From Notospermus geniculatus (taxonomy: Eukaryota > Nemertea > Pilidiophora > Heteronemertea > Lineidae), in assembly GCA_002633025.1 (NCBI GenBank), contig NMRB01000007.1, positions 1,125,759-1,189,758 on the forward strand: 64,000 nucleotides of DNA, given 5' to 3'. Below are positions 10,805 through 22,652 of the stretch, piece after piece. The first letter of the stretch is position 1, and each line of letters opens with the position of its first letter. Made by a program: the position numbers and the translations under genes. A model generated the notes under the pieces. It did not search any database. It worked only from the letters and a program-made list of their open reading frames with translations, and was not told the origin of the DNA.

Positions 10805-12172
10805 TCTCTATTTCATGTTCAACACACAATAAAATGTCTGTTGAACATAAAATTCCCGGCCGCCCCGTTGCAAATGAGTTAATATTGAAATCAAAGACAC
10901 TTTTATCAAAATCTCTTTGTTTCCAAATCTCAAACAAGAAATGGAATAAAATTCTGAGCAAATACATCACGTTTCAAAGTACGTGACTCATCAATTCATA
11001 ATATATCAAAAAATTGGAAAAAATTGTATCTTTCTATGACAGTTTTAATGTTTCTGTGATGTTCAAAAAGTGAATAAATTTATCCAAATTGCACGTTACT
11101 TTGTTTTGCTGGAAGTCACGTCGGAAATTTAATATCTGAAATTTTATATTGAATTATTTGCTGTCTGGTCTTCCTGTGTTTTGTCAAATTGTTTGTTAGA
11201 GTGGCACAATGGAAGCGACGTGACTGAAAGATTTGAACCCCAGACCTCTTGACTGATTGTCAGGGACCAAAACAACTACACCATGTAGGAACAGCACTAC
11301 CTACAGCATCCATTCTTGTTTTTGTTTTTGACACACTTTACACAAATATTTTAGAAAAACTTCACAATTCTTTATAGTCTGTTAATTAAATAAGGAAATT
11401 CGCATTAACCAATTATCACTTCACTTACTAACACCCAATTTCAACCAAGACATTGAAAAAATTTGTTGATTTGCTGGAGTTAAAGGGACACGCCCTCCGA
11501 TATATTACGACCTACAGTAATTAACTTTAATTTTGATAGTGCAGTGATGCTTGTGATTTAAACCACCCAATGATAATCAATTCAAATGTGTTTGTGGGTA
11601 AAGTAAAAGATTTCGTCCCCGAAATGAGACTGAGAAAATTTAATGATTTTCTTCAAATGAAATTTGTGAACAAAAAAGCTCCCCTTTAATGTGACATGTC
11701 ATGTCAATTTCAAATCATCGTTAATGATAATTACTCCCGAATTAATTAAGATTATAACGAGGTACTTATCACAAAATTGCAAATTGCCGACTCATCGCAG
11801 GGTCAGACGGCGACATTGTCTTCGCACGGCAAACAAATAACGCGTGTGGAAATAATAACGTTAATTTGCATAAAAAACTCGTTCTTCTTGAAGTGGCCAT
11901 TGTGTTGTTGTCAAGGTATGACTCGACTCAGCGGGATTTTTCACAATCAAGGATAACAGCTACCAGGCCAAAACAATGATTGTTTCGTTTCTGAAAAAAC
12001 AAAGTGATGGAGACTTATGCAGTGTTTCCATCAAAGGGTACTAGGGGTACTATGCTAGTACCCTCAAGGGTACAGAAAAGGGTCTTTACCGTAAATTTTG
12101 TAGGGTTTTTGCTGATTTTGAAGAAATTAGTACCCTCAAAAAATTTCTGGCAGAGACCCTGTTATGACACAC
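10805..12172. other. AT-rich non-coding stretch
   Basis: Low-complexity AT-rich sequence with a degenerate type B SINE head at about 11195-11260. No coding or RNA signal seen. Confidence 0.5.
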
Positions 12173-12410
12173 GAGCCTTGATTACCTAGTGGTTATCACA
12201 TCCATATGTGCCATATGGGATTTCATTCCCGGCTCTTCACGTACGTCGCATGGGATAGCAAGCCGGGTGCCTTGTAACTTGTGCCTTTGCAAGGGCAAGT
12301 AAAAGACCCCATCCAAGTGAGGAACATGAGTAGCTTGAGATGGCCTCTTCCGTACTTAAATACCAGGGCCAATAATGCTATGGCTTCAGCCCTGATGGAA
12401 ATCAAATAGG
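12173..12410 (+). mobile_element. Type A SINE with deleted tRNA head
   Basis: Head GAGCCTTGATTACCTAGTGG is followed directly by the body (GCCATATGGGATTTCATTCC). The B box region is deleted. The 3' part, ending CCTGATGGAAATCAAATAGG, is intact. Confidence 0.8.
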
Positions 12411-12487
12411 GGCCTACTTACGACACTTGCTGCTGAAAAAGGTGTAAATGTCACCTACCGGTAATCCTATGGAACAGGGTCCCCAGT

Positions 12488-12610
12488 ATCCAGTAACGGC
12501 TGTAAGGGTCAGGGGTTAGGGCTAGGATTAGGAGTAGATTTTAGGGGTCAGGTGTGGGAGGCCAGGTATCAAGGGTTGTGGGATAGGGGCCAGGGGTCAG
12601 GCTTCAGAGT
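12488..12610 (+). repeat. Degenerate G-rich telomere-like tract
   Basis: Runs such as GGGGTTAGGGCTAGGATTAGG and GGGGTCAGG variants. It lies 160 bases from the C-rich tract at 12768-12895 in the opposite orientation. Confidence 0.5.
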
Positions 12611-12767
12611 GGATGACATTCACCCGTACAGCCTTGCTGATCTGGTTACCTCCTGCATTATGTTTTAGCCAGGAACCTCTCAGTGGGGCCTAGTCAAGCC
12701 AAATGATGGAAGAGGCATTTGGCCTGCCCTTGACAAAATATTTCATACGCTTGGATCGGGACCACGT

Positions 12768-12895
12768 CTATGTGGCCCGGGTTCTATGTGGCCCGGATTC
12801 TAACCCTAACCCTAACCCGGGCCACATAGAACCCGGGCCACATAGAACCCTAACCCTAACCCTAACCCGGGCCACATAGAACCCGGGCCACATAG
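12768..12895. repeat. Interstitial CCCTAA tracts in a palindrome
   Basis: Two short (CCCTAA)n-like tracts alternate with CCCGGGCCACATAGAA units. The left edge holds the inverse unit CTATGTGGCCCGGGTTCTAT, so the segment can fold on itself. TTAGGG-type telomeres are usual for metazoans other than most arthropods. Confidence 0.75.
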
Positions 12896-13596
12896 GGTAG
12901 ACCCCCTTGGATCAACTCCCTCTGATTTTTTTACGTTTTATATATGAGCGAAAGAATTCTTTTAGAATCAAGACCACTTCACCCGACTGAACACAGGATA
13001 TTGAAAAACGACTGGAAAAAAATAATGAGGTGTGTTCGTGCATAATTAAATGAGTGTATACTAATTAAGGTGAAGAACGCTCGTTAGTGGAAGCAGTGCA
13101 CAGTTGGTTTTATTTTGATTTTCGTGGTCTTGCCGTTAATGACTTTGCAAGTGTTTTTCTTGTGCTGTTGGGAAACGTGATTGCTTGCGGCACTTTGATG
13201 TCGGATGGTCAATATTTGAGGGGAGATTCCCGGTGGGAAATTTTTAGACAAATAAAGATGGCTCGTTAATTTTGATTGATTGATGACATTGGTGGTGTGA
13301 TCCAAATATTTCCCTTCCTTTCAATCAGTCGTGGTGTGTTTTGAGTAACGTACGAATGTAGATATTCAAGTTCCAACACTCAATTTAACCCTTTGCTTAA
13401 AGCCGCCCATACACGTTCAATATTATTGCACAATATGAGGACCAAAATGGGTGATGTTATTGCCAATCTTTCTTCCACCCATCAATGCCAGAAGCACATG
13501 CCCCTATTTTGGCCCCATATTGTGCAATAATATTGATCATGCCTAGATTAGGCCTACGTCAAAAGTTCATGAGCATGTTGCATACAGTACTCTGCA
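12896..13596. other. Non-coding, no feature recognised
   Basis: No exon or RNA gene seen. A short inverted pair near 13420-13530 (ATTATTGCACAATAT) hints at a small hairpin element. Confidence 0.45.
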
Positions 13597-13850
13597 CAAT
13601 ACGCCATTCTCAAATTGACGTAAACGGCAAAGATCTGCGCACTTCCGCCGAAATCTCAACCACAACCTCGATCTGAAGATGAATGACGTAACGCAGACAA
13701 CCCCAAGACAGTGACTTTGAAGCCGACGTTGCATCAGAGTTGACCATTGCTGAATCATGGACTGCGTCATGTCACCCGGTTTCAGATCGAGGTTGTGTTT
13801 GCGATTTCGGTGGGAGTGCACAGATCTGCTAACTCAAGAATCGTCTATTG
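13597..13850. mobile_element. MITE family C, copy 1
   Basis: About 250 bases with long inverted ends: GCGCACTTCCGCCGAAATCT on the left, and the inverse with GAGATTTCGG-type sequence on the right, closing with CGTCTATTG. Other copies are in KMT2 introns 25 and 18. Confidence 0.8.
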
Positions 13851-15121
13851 ACCTCCCTTCTGCATACCGTCCTCGTATCTTCCATGGACGTCGCGCACCG
13901 TCATGGAAGGCACGTAGTGAAGACGTAACGTCATTCATCTGTGGTGTGCGGACGTCACGCAGAAGAGACGCATGACGTACCCATACCGTACGCAATGAAT
14001 TGAAGCATACCTACCTTCCTTCCGCATGACCTAGGCAGAAGGTACGCAGATAAAGGTAGGTCATTTGTTCACCGTACTGAATAAATTTCTAATTTCTTGT
14101 CTAGTTCTCTCTGCAGAAGAGTTGACCTTAGACAGAGCCCTGCAAGCAGTTTCAAGGTATGAATGCCATTAAGATCTATAAGGTGAGTTTATAAATTCTT
14201 GATGATATCCCTGGCTGCCGGCTGCAAGAAAGCTGTAGGCCTAACATGGTCCCAGGCCTGCGATTTTAATCAATAGCCGATAACTAGCAGTTATTTTAAA
14301 ATTCATGAATCTCGATAGCATGTCACCCACCAGTACATTGATTATCAACAATGTTAGTTTTGCATTTCAGATGTCAATGTTTGCATTTGCAGCTGTCAGC
14401 TGCAGTTGAGGAGGTTTTGTCGAATCACTTGCGGAGCGTGGTGGTGCGGTGCCCGAACGTCGTACTTGAAATGGAGAGGTCGCAGGTCTGATTCCCAGAT
14501 GAGCCGACACTTTATATTTTCAAAGGTTTGAGTCACCACTATAGAGGCTTTGCATATGACGTCACAAGCCGCCATGCTGGAGGATACATGCTGCAGAGGA
14601 AAAGCCATGCACTTGCAAATTATTATGCAATTGCAGATTATTTGTTGTGCTGTACAGAATAATTGCTCCAATTTGCAGCTTCATAGCTTTCTGCATTTTT
14701 TCAAGGATCACAACTCAGATTCTTCAATTGATGAAAACGAACAGCCCATTCTTCCCTCTACATCATGTTGTGGAAATATGCCCAGCCTTCAAGTTATAAG
14801 TAAGTGTATAAGGGCTTGTTTTCAAGGCATGATACCCATTCCTGGGATATTTTTATATGTCTCCAGTGCTGCGAAATTCTCAGAGACGAAAACATAAATA
14901 TTATTTGAGACAACATCAAAATCCTTTCATTTTGTCAGATATTTTGTTCTGAAGGTCGAGATAATTTGGCTGAGTTTAGATTGGCCATGTCTTGCCTGAG
15001 GTGTTTGTTTTATTGGCTGGAATATTCATAGAGCAGATGAGAAATAGGTCGGGGTGTGTTGACATATTGCACCAAGCAGAAACGGGAAAATATGTATGTT
15101 TTAACTCATTCTGTTCTTGTC
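13851..15121. other. Non-coding with a CRE-MITE fragment
   Basis: Short inverted CpG-rich pieces at 13860-14060 and a partial CRE-rich MITE start at about 14543-14600 (GAGGCTTTGCATATGACGTC). No gene recognised. Confidence 0.45.
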
Positions 15122-15666
15122 ACAGGCAGACGACATCTTCTAACCTGAGCAGACGCTTCTGGTCTCAGCTGACGACATCTCCTGGCCACAGCAGACGCTT
15201 CGTGTCTCAGCCAACAACATCTCCTGGCCTTAATAGATGACATCTTCTGACCTCAGCAGACAACATCTTCTAACCTGAGCAGACGACATCTTCTGGCCTC
15301 CAGCAGACGCTTCTGGTCTCAGCAGACAACAACTCCTTGCCTCAGCAGACAACATCATCTGGCCTCAACAAACGACATCTTCTGGCCTCAACAGACAGCA
15401 TCTTCTGGCCTCAGCAGACGACATCTTCTGGCCTCAACAAACGACATCTTCTGGCCTCAACAAACGACATCTTCTGGTCTCAACAGACGGCATCTTCTGG
15501 CCTCAGCAGATGACATCTTCTGGCCTCAGCAGACGACATCTTCTGGCCTCAGCAGACGACATCTTCTGGCCTCAGCAGACGACATCTTCTGGCCTCAGCA
15601 GACGACATCTTCTAACCTCAGCAGATGACATCTTCTGGCCTCAACAGACGGCATCTTCTGGCCGGA
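15122..15666 (+). repeat. 23-bp minisatellite array 3
   Basis: About 23 copies of CAGCAGACGACATCTTCTGG-type units. Its centre (15500-15600) is nearly homogeneous and its edges are divergent, as expected for unequal exchange. Confidence 0.92.
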
Positions 15667-16654
15667 TCTCGCCATGGTTTGTAGTGAGTGGTGTGGCTTC
15701 CACAGTGTTTTGGATACCGGTAATCCTTCAATGGTTTAACAACACATGGCATGTTGCTCATCCCAATGCCTGTGAAACCGCTCCTCTCGTCACAAACTGT
15801 GGTGGAATCCGCTGTACTGGAAACAGGTACATGTATTAGTAGTCAACAAGTAAAAGGGACTGTTCAGTTTCGTCACTTGAGGAATCTGAGTCGTCGTAAT
15901 CCTTGAGAAAATGGAGAAAGCAAGCTGCAAATTTCAGTGATTATTCTGTACAGCACAACAAATAATCCCTGCAATTTCCAAGTGCATAGCTTTTTCCGTT
16001 TTCCCAAGGATCACAACTCAGATTCCTCAAGAGATGAAAATAAACAGTCCCTTTGGCTTTCAAAGCTGCTCATCTGTCCAAGTCTGTTGCCATGAAGCAA
16101 GGAAGGTCAGAAATTACCATTAATCAGAATGGATACTGCCCATTTCCTTGCTTGGTGGTGCATTTCCTCTGCTGTAAGGTCTTCTGAGGGTTGACTCAGA
16201 GAGCGTCTGGGGGATCATTACTGCCCGCGATGTGGTCAGATTGTGGCAGGGGTGATGGCGCGGAAAATTAGCAAGTGACGCCAATAACGGAGCCTGAAAC
16301 ATGTGAAAGTGAGACACAGCTACAGGCTGAATGTCATCAGCAGATTTGTAATTTGCAACACAGCTAGCTAATGTCAAGCCGTTTCTACCTCAGGCCTGAG
16401 TAGGTACTTTGAGGGTGCCTATCAGCGTCTTGAGCATGCCTGGTGGCTTCTGCTTCTAGCGTGCCTGACCAGCATGCCTGGCGGTGTCTGTGAGTGCCTA
16501 TTGGGTCAGAGCATCTGAGAGCGTGCCTTGCGGTGCCCTGCCTTGCGGTGCCCTGAACATGCCCGAGTGTTCTTCTTGCTTGTAGCTACATATATGAGCC
16601 TATTTGAGATCCACACCCAGTCGCAACTCACTTTGTCATCTGACAGATCATAAT
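15667..16654. other. Non-coding, no gene recognised
   Basis: Contains a stretch around 15905-16050 related in inverse order to 14590-14740 (GCAAATTTCAGTGATTATTCTG and CACAACTCAGATTC), so a diverged inverted repeat spans the minisatellite. No exon seen. Confidence 0.45.
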
Positions 16655-16811
16655 GGACACACTCCGTGCGAGCTACTGCGAAACTAGGCCAGCCCTGCAT
16701 ACTGCGATCTATAAATACACACAGTACTCCTCCAGGGTCTATATTCGCTGTCCGCAGTGAAGTACGTCTGACAGCGGACAGGATTTCGCAGTAGCTCACG
16801 CGGAGTGTGTC
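16655..16811. repeat. Inverted repeat (hairpin element)
   Basis: GACACACTCCGTGCGAGCTA at the left returns reverse complemented at the right with arms of about 28 bases. Likely a MITE or part of a fold-back cluster. Confidence 0.7.
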
Positions 16812-16903
16812 TCGTTTCATCCCGAGAATCCCAGGGCTTCGCGCTCGCTCCTTTCGCAACCTCTACAACCGTGAATGACCTGAGATTCTCAGGATGGTGT
16901 CTG

Positions 16904-17097
16904 AGGCTCCAGTTCCATAGAGTTCACGTTTACACTTTTCTCGCGTTACACTTCACGTTTTCCTTTCGTTCCTCGGAGAAAGCATGCCACATGATAGGTA
17001 ATGTGTGTCTCGTTGTGCGCTGAATCGAGGAACGGAAGGAAAACGTGAAGCGTGGCGCGTGAAAAGTGTAAACGTGAACTCTATGGAACTGGAGCCT
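16904..17097. repeat. Inverted repeat with about 70-base arms
   Basis: AGGCTCCAGTTCCATAGAGT is matched by its reverse complement ending at 17097. The arms continue through GTGAACGTTT/AAACGTGAAC-type sequence to the central bases near 16990. Confidence 0.8.
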
Positions 17098-17123
17098 TAT
17101 GTATCCAGCATAGAGCACAAAGA

Positions 17124-17253
17124 CGACACACAAAATGATAGTAAACGTCAAGTCATCTCCGAACTTCACAAACTTTGCAAAGTTTGAAAAGTTGCAAAGT
17201 TCGGAGATGACTTTACGTTTAGGCTACCATGTTTACTATCATTTTGTGTGTCG
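17124..17253. repeat. Inverted repeat (hairpin element)
   Basis: CGACACACAAAATGATAGTA at the left and the reverse complement at the right enclose GAACTTTGCAAACTT-type inner arms. It directly follows the hairpin at 16904-17097. Confidence 0.75.
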
Positions 17254-17372
17254 ACTTTCATGTGTATGTTTAGATATCTGTCATTTGAGACAGGGTTATT
17301 ACCCTTCTTGTGGACTTATCTTCTGATTCTTGTTTCTTTTTCTACTGCAGGTCATTCCAACCTTGACGGGTA

Positions 17373-17514
17373 AATCTTCAGTGAGGTTCATCTGATTCAC
17401 AAACATCATCCAAGACGAGTGGATCTTCAGTGAGGTTCATCTGATTCACGAACATCATCCAAGACGAGTGAATCTTCAGTGAGGTTCATCTGATTCACGA
17501 ACATCATCCAAGAC
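17373..17514 (+). repeat. Three tandem copies of a 49-bp unit
   Basis: The unit begins ATCTTCAGTGAGGTTCATCT and ends CCAAGACGAGTGG. The three copies differ by a few bases. Confidence 0.85.
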
Positions 17515-17656
17515 CCTGGACACAAGAACACCGTCAACCAACGACACACGGGACACGATCAGTGCATGTTAAATCATCCGGCGACGGTCAATAAAGGCCC
17601 GTCATCCAATTTCCCATCTGACATTCGTCCAATTTCCCATCCAGTTTTTCATCCTA

Positions 17657-17812
17657 CAACAAACATCCAACAAGTCTGGACACCTTCCAACAAATATCAG
17701 ATTGCGAATTTTCGACCCCAAGCGGGGTCTTCCTCAGGCACTTTTCAGTTGGAGAGACCAGAAAAGACTGGTCTCTCAGGTGTCCAGACTTGGATGTTTG
17801 TTGCAAGTCTTG
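17657..17812. repeat. Inverted repeat (MITE-like)
   Basis: CAACAAACATCCAACAAGTC at the left and GACTTGGATGTTTGTTG at the right are inverted. GAGACCAG/CTGGTCTC forms an inner stem. Confidence 0.65.
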
Positions 17813-18138
17813 GAAGTTGTCTTCTTGATATTTACCACTTTGTGTGTCAATTTTTGTGCTTTCTTCTTTGGATGTATGTACACTTGGGTACCGGGTACTT
17901 AACTGTGTTCTTCTCTACATACGTAGTATTCTGTAACACACCATGAAAATGTGGATCTTCACCATTAATTTTTAGAAACCTTTCTTAATTCACGGCTGTG
18001 ATGGTCATGATTTTGACTCATTCATTGACTACGGTAGTCAAAATCACAGCCGTTACGTTTTGCTGCTGTAAATCCACAGCTTCATCAAGTGTGTCAATCA
18101 AAAATTTGTATAGGGCGCCATTCCGTGGTCGACCATGC

Positions 18139-18520
18139 TCAAGGCGCCACCTCTCCAAGGTGCTCATCAAATAGAAATGTCTTCAGGTGTCTTTTGAAGG
18201 CGGCTTCTGGCAGGGATCTGAGTGGGACAGGAATTTTGTTCCACAGGCCTCCATACACCTAGACTTTGTCTTCATGGTCTTAAGCGCCTCGAACGTGGTG
18301 GACCGCATGTGCCCACTTGTCTCCGCCAGCAAATCCGACAGGTACTTCGAAGGACCTTCATTGCTCATAGCCTTGCGAACAAGAGTCACAACCTTGTATG
18401 TGACTCTTGCGCGTACAGGGAACCAATGGAGCTCTCGGAGCAATGGTGTGATCCTGTCGAATTTCCTACGACGGTTCGGTTCACGTGGGCCGCATTCCGG
18501 ACGACCGGTGGGGTGGCGCT
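18139..18520 (-). pseudogene. LINE (non-LTR retrotransposon) reverse transcriptase 3' end, truncated
   Basis: Minus-strand translation gives the conserved C-terminal part of a LINE ORF2: a KFDRITPLLRELHWFPVRAR segment, then VTYKVV-LV-KAM, then KYLSDLL. After a frame change it continues LWNKIPVPLRSLPEAAFKRH and LKTFLFDEH to a stop at 18139-18141. The LHWLPV and TFLF signatures are typical of CR1/L2/Jockey-type elements. The 3' tail, GCGCCCTATACAAATTTTTG then ATTGA, also fits. It is 5'-truncated and frameshifted, hence dead. Confidence 0.8.
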
Positions 18521-18534
18521 GGGCTCCCTGAATA

Positions 18535-18926
18535 GACAGGATTAGCACCTTTCCGACTCCGACTACAACTACGAGAACGAATTGCAGTCCGCTGTGGACA
18601 TCCTTGATAAAACCGATTTGATAGGCGTTTGCAAATCGTAAAATGCCATAACTTTGTGGCAGAATACTTTTGACTCGTAATCGGGAACTGCACCTAAATC
18701 GCAAATATCATAGTCGTATTTCAAGTCGTAACGACTAGGATTACAAGTTCAATATTCATAATTTATCCTTATTTCCGATTTATAAGGCCAAATTTTTCTG
18801 CCTTCAATATTTGGTGTTTGATGAATTGAAAACGTCTACCAACTCGCTTTTATCAAGGATGTCCACAGCGGACTGCAATTCGTTCTCGTAGTTGAAGTCG
18901 GAGTCGGAAAAGTGCTAATCCTGTCT
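18535..18926. mobile_element. Fold-back element, about 390 bp
   Basis: GACAGGATTAGCACCTTTCC at the left is mirrored by GGAAAAGTGCTAATCCTGTC at the right. The arms extend about 90 bases, through CGAATTGCAGTCCGCTGTGG. Inner sequence is AT-rich and non-coding. Confidence 0.85.
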
Positions 18927-19413
18927 AATATCTGCACGGCTGCACTACTCCTTTGCACGCTAGCAAGTAGGGTACACATTCCATCAGACAGATCCCTATT
19001 TGTTTACTCCGTCTATTTCTTCTTCCTAGCACAAGTTTATTGTACCTCCGCTGATTGAAATATCTACCGGTATATTTTAAAAGCCTCAATAAACTTTGAT
19101 GAATACTATGTATATATATGGGTTCGAATTTGGTAGGAAGGGATGTCTTTCACCTTTTAGAAACCCGTTTGTCAGCAGTGTATTCAAATGTTATACTATG
19201 TATGTGCCTATTGTATTACAGTAGTATTAATTTACTTAAATAAATAACAAGTTAAAGGTATTTCATTCTTTTTCCACTACTTATTCATTTCAGCCCTTTA
19301 TTTCATTCCCACGTCTCTCCCCAACAGTGCCTCTTATAAGCACAATTTCATGATTTCCATGATTTCAATTCATCTAAATAAGTTCATGTCATTAGCAGTA
19401 GACATTTTCTAGG
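18927..19413. other. Non-coding; SINE tail piece
   Basis: Around 19120-19180 there is a piece of the nested SINE type at 8265 (GGGTTCGAATTTGGTAGGAA). Nothing else recognised. Confidence 0.45.
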
Positions 19414-20194
19414 TAGCCCTAGTGGCGGTTTTAGAAACTAGCCCTAGCGGCGACTTCTGGAACCAAACTATTAATTTGAAAATTTGAAATTTCAAATTTG
19501 AATTATAATTTGTTAATTTGAAAATTTGAAATTTCAAATTTGAATTTGTTTTTTGGACGGACCATGACGTCATTTCCGTAAAATAATTCAACTGCGCATG
19601 CGCAGAACGCGTCATTTCCGTAAAAAAATAGTGGCATATAAAATGATTGCAACTATTTGAAAACTATTTTTTTACGGAAATGACGCGTTCTGCGCATGCG
19701 CAGTTGAATTATTTTACGGAAATGACGTCATCGTCCGCCCAAAAAACAAATTCAAATTTAGTCTCGNATGCCACTATTTTTTTACGGAAATGACGCGTTC
19801 TGCGCATGCGCAGTTGAATTATTTTACGGAAATGACGTCATCGTCCGTCCAAAAAACAAATTCAAATTTGAAATTTCAAATTTCCAAATTAACAGATTCA
19901 AATTTCAAATTTGAATTTGTTTTTTGGACGGACGATGACGTCATTTCCGTAAAATAATTCAACTGCGCATGCGCAGAACGCGTCATTTCCGTAAAAAATT
20001 GTGGCATATAAAATGATTGCAACTATTTGAAAACTATTTTTTTACGGAAATGACGCGTTCTGCGCATGCGCAGTTGAATTATTTTACGGAAATGACGTCA
20101 TCGTCCGCCCAAAAAACAAATTCAAATTTCAAATTTTCAAATTAACATTTTGGTTCCCCAAGTCGCCGCAAGGGCTGGTTTTCAAAGTCGCCGG
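19414..20194. mobile_element. Compound fold-back cluster with TGCGCATGCGCA palindromes
   Basis: Four alternating-orientation copies of a module TTTACGGAAATGACGCGTTC - TGCGCATGCGCAGTTGAATT - TTACGGAAATGACGTCATCG, separated by A/T-rich (AAATTTGAAATTTC) spacers. The outer edges GCCCTAGCGGCGACTT and AAGTCGCCGCAAGGGC are inverted. A single N at 19767 lies between near-identical segments, so the exact copy number may be an assembly effect. Confidence 0.8.
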
Positions 20195-21103
20195 TTGTGG
20201 TGTCGCCGTCTTCGCGGGAACACTCCCGGTAGTCCTGGAATTGGTGTAGAATGGGGAATCCCACACAAACATAAACAGAAGCGAAGAACCTGACAAATAA
20301 CAAGATACATTGATTGAATAGATTTTATTATGTTCTACGATAGACATCAGCTGCAATTAATCATTTCGAACAGGAATTAGGATTTTAAACTGTTACATTC
20401 GTTTAGAAAGAGGTTTCTTGAAGGAAAATTATTCACTTCTGCAATGAGATGAGAGCAAAGGAAATAGGCCTACTCTCTGTCTCACTCTCATGTCTGTGAG
20501 TTGTGGGCCTACATGGTCATTTACATAAATAAAATTTGGGCCTGATTTAGTACAAAAGTAAAGTGGAAAATACCTGCAGCATTTACAGGCAAAAAGTTTG
20601 AAAAGTTTCAACGTTGTCAGTTTTTCAGTTTATTTATTCCTATCGTCATCAACTTAACAGCAATGAAAGTCTCAATAAATGATGAACTCAGACTTGCTTC
20701 ATATTTATCTTCTTGATGTAATAATCACGGGCAAATTCATAAAACTGAATGCACAGACATGATAAAGTCATGGTAACCCCGGGACAGAAATACTGGACTG
20801 TCACTTTGCGCTCTCCATCAGTCCATGTCGTCCGCTGGAGAGTTGTCGTGCACGTGTAGGTGGAAGGGACCACGACAGGGGCATGTAGGCCCTTCAGTAA
20901 AAGATGCATACATGTAAGTCGGATTCAAATGAACCAGAGAATTTCATTACAAGTCAACAAGATGGACAAAATCGGAGTTCTGGCTTGAGGAAGGGCAAAA
21001 CAGCCGAGATGGAAATGGATCTAAAGCACCAGCCGTGGACTGAAGAGGAGTGAGGGTGCAATCCGACTTGCACAAATGATTTTTGTTCGAAATGTGTTAG
21101 AAG
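20195..21103. other. Non-coding, no feature recognised
   Basis: Open frames present are short and show no recognisable domain or splice-bounded exon. Confidence 0.45.
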
Positions 21104-21242
21104 GGACCAGGGGTAGCCGTATAGAATCTCCGCTAGTGCTTCGACAGCCTATCGGTGTTAAAATGCATGGAAAATGTACAGCACTATCAGCAGATGGGCT
21201 CCTCTAGCACTAGCGGAGTTTCTATGCGGCCACCCCTGGCCT
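21104..21242. repeat. Hairpin MITE
   Basis: GACCAGGGGTAGCCGTATAG at the left is mirrored at the right by GCGGCCACCCCTGGCCTG. An inner stem CTCCGCTAGTGCT/AGCACTAGCGGAG is perfect. Confidence 0.75.
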
Positions 21243-21716
21243 GACCATTTCATCCGAAAATTCGACTTGAATGTAGTGTCCAACTTGTGTGATTGTTTTT
21301 TATTGGAATAACGTTACAATAAACGAAACTTCTCAAAGTCATCCGAAGGGACGATTTTCCGACTTGCGCATCCCACCTGTATTAAAACCTATCGTGCGCC
21401 TTGTGATATATATACACTATGTAAAGATCCAGCTGGACGTTAGGAGGCGATGGTCAAGTATGACAGCAAGTGTCAACAAAATCAGAGAATATATTACCAG
21501 CAGCCGCCTCCCCTGAACTCAAACTAGGAAAGTAAATATTATACTCAATGCCAAGTTGCTTTTACCGGGTAAATGCATTCTACAATTAACATACAGGTAC
21601 GTGGACGCCATCTCTCGTAGCGTAATGTCTAACATTCAATTGGAGGGCAGCGTTCAAAAACAGCAGGCCATCTTGTCAACTTGGGTATACGTCTGTGGCT
21701 TGCCCGAGACTATTGT

Positions 21717-21926
21717 AACTCATCTGCCCCAGGTTTGAGCAGACGCATCTTCTGTTGAAGTTTTCAACAAGCCTTGGAAATGAATTGGAAAAAATTTGAA
21801 GAAACATTCTTCAGATGGTTGATAGGAACAACCTTTCTTCAAATATATTTCAATCAACAACACAGGATGTGAGAAAACTTTGACAGAAGATGCCGCCGTC
21901 TGGATGATTCTACAGGCAGATGAGTT
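21717..21926. mobile_element. MITE family A, copy 1 (about 210 bp)
   Basis: Ends AACTCATCTGCCCC and GGCAGATGAGTT are inverted. Next to each end is a CAGACGCATCTTCTG/CAGAAGATGCCG core. The inner part holds GAAGAAACATTCTTCAGATG. Confidence 0.85.
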
Positions 21927-22652
21927 CAGCCACGAAATCACATAATCGAATTACGGGTACCGGTACACAGAAATGGAAGGAAAACTGTCCCATCGAAAAT
22001 CTGCGTCAGCTTTAGGCTGGCTGTCCATTCACGCGATTTCCAAGCAGACGACGCTTGAAAGAATTGTTTGTTTCCGCAGCGTTGGTCGTGGACAAAGAAT
22101 ACGACAACCGCTCGAAAATCCTGTGAATGGATTCTTAGCCTTATATGTTTAACATAATGATTTAAGGTGCTGCTCAACGTTCGAACTTTCTCATCCACGT
22201 CGACTCTCTTTGGGCAACTCAGCCAATGAAATCTCTGGGCAGTTCGGTAAGTTGTACGGAAACCAACAACGGTAAATTGCCCATTGAGAGCCTACTCGCA
22301 CGAGAAAACTCATGTGGAGGAGTACCTTAGGAGGGAAACAGGAGCAACATAAAAAGATCACAGGCAAAATGAACGTTCAGCATCGGTTGAGAACAAAAAC
22401 TTGCCAATTAAAATCTACAAAGAGCAACAAGAAATGAACAAGTGAAAGTCCAATCTGAGGGATAAAGATAACTGGCCGAGTTCTTCGCCGACTTTCTATG
22501 CAAAGCAACTTAACAGTAACAATACCTGAACATTCATGAGCATTTCAGATGCACCCATAAGGCTGCAACTGCATAGAGCGACACGGTATAAGGACAATTT
22601 GGTTCACAGTGGCTTCACAATTATGAACCCTTCATGAGGCCTTGGTTAACTG
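21927..22652. other. Non-coding; dispersed repeat piece at 22166-22330
   Basis: GGTGCTGCTCAACGTTCGAA and the following TTGGGCAACTC/AATTGCCCATTGAGAG pieces recur inverted at 27780-27850 and 28300-28400. Family not recognised; no gene seen. Confidence 0.45.

Noticed and set aside
10488-10970. 160-residue minus-strand frame
   Set aside because: Produced by the 21-bp minisatellite; periodic low-complexity peptide without start context.
18187-18704. Functional gene on either strand
   Set aside because: Minus strand is a frameshifted LINE 3' end and the plus frames are its shadow.
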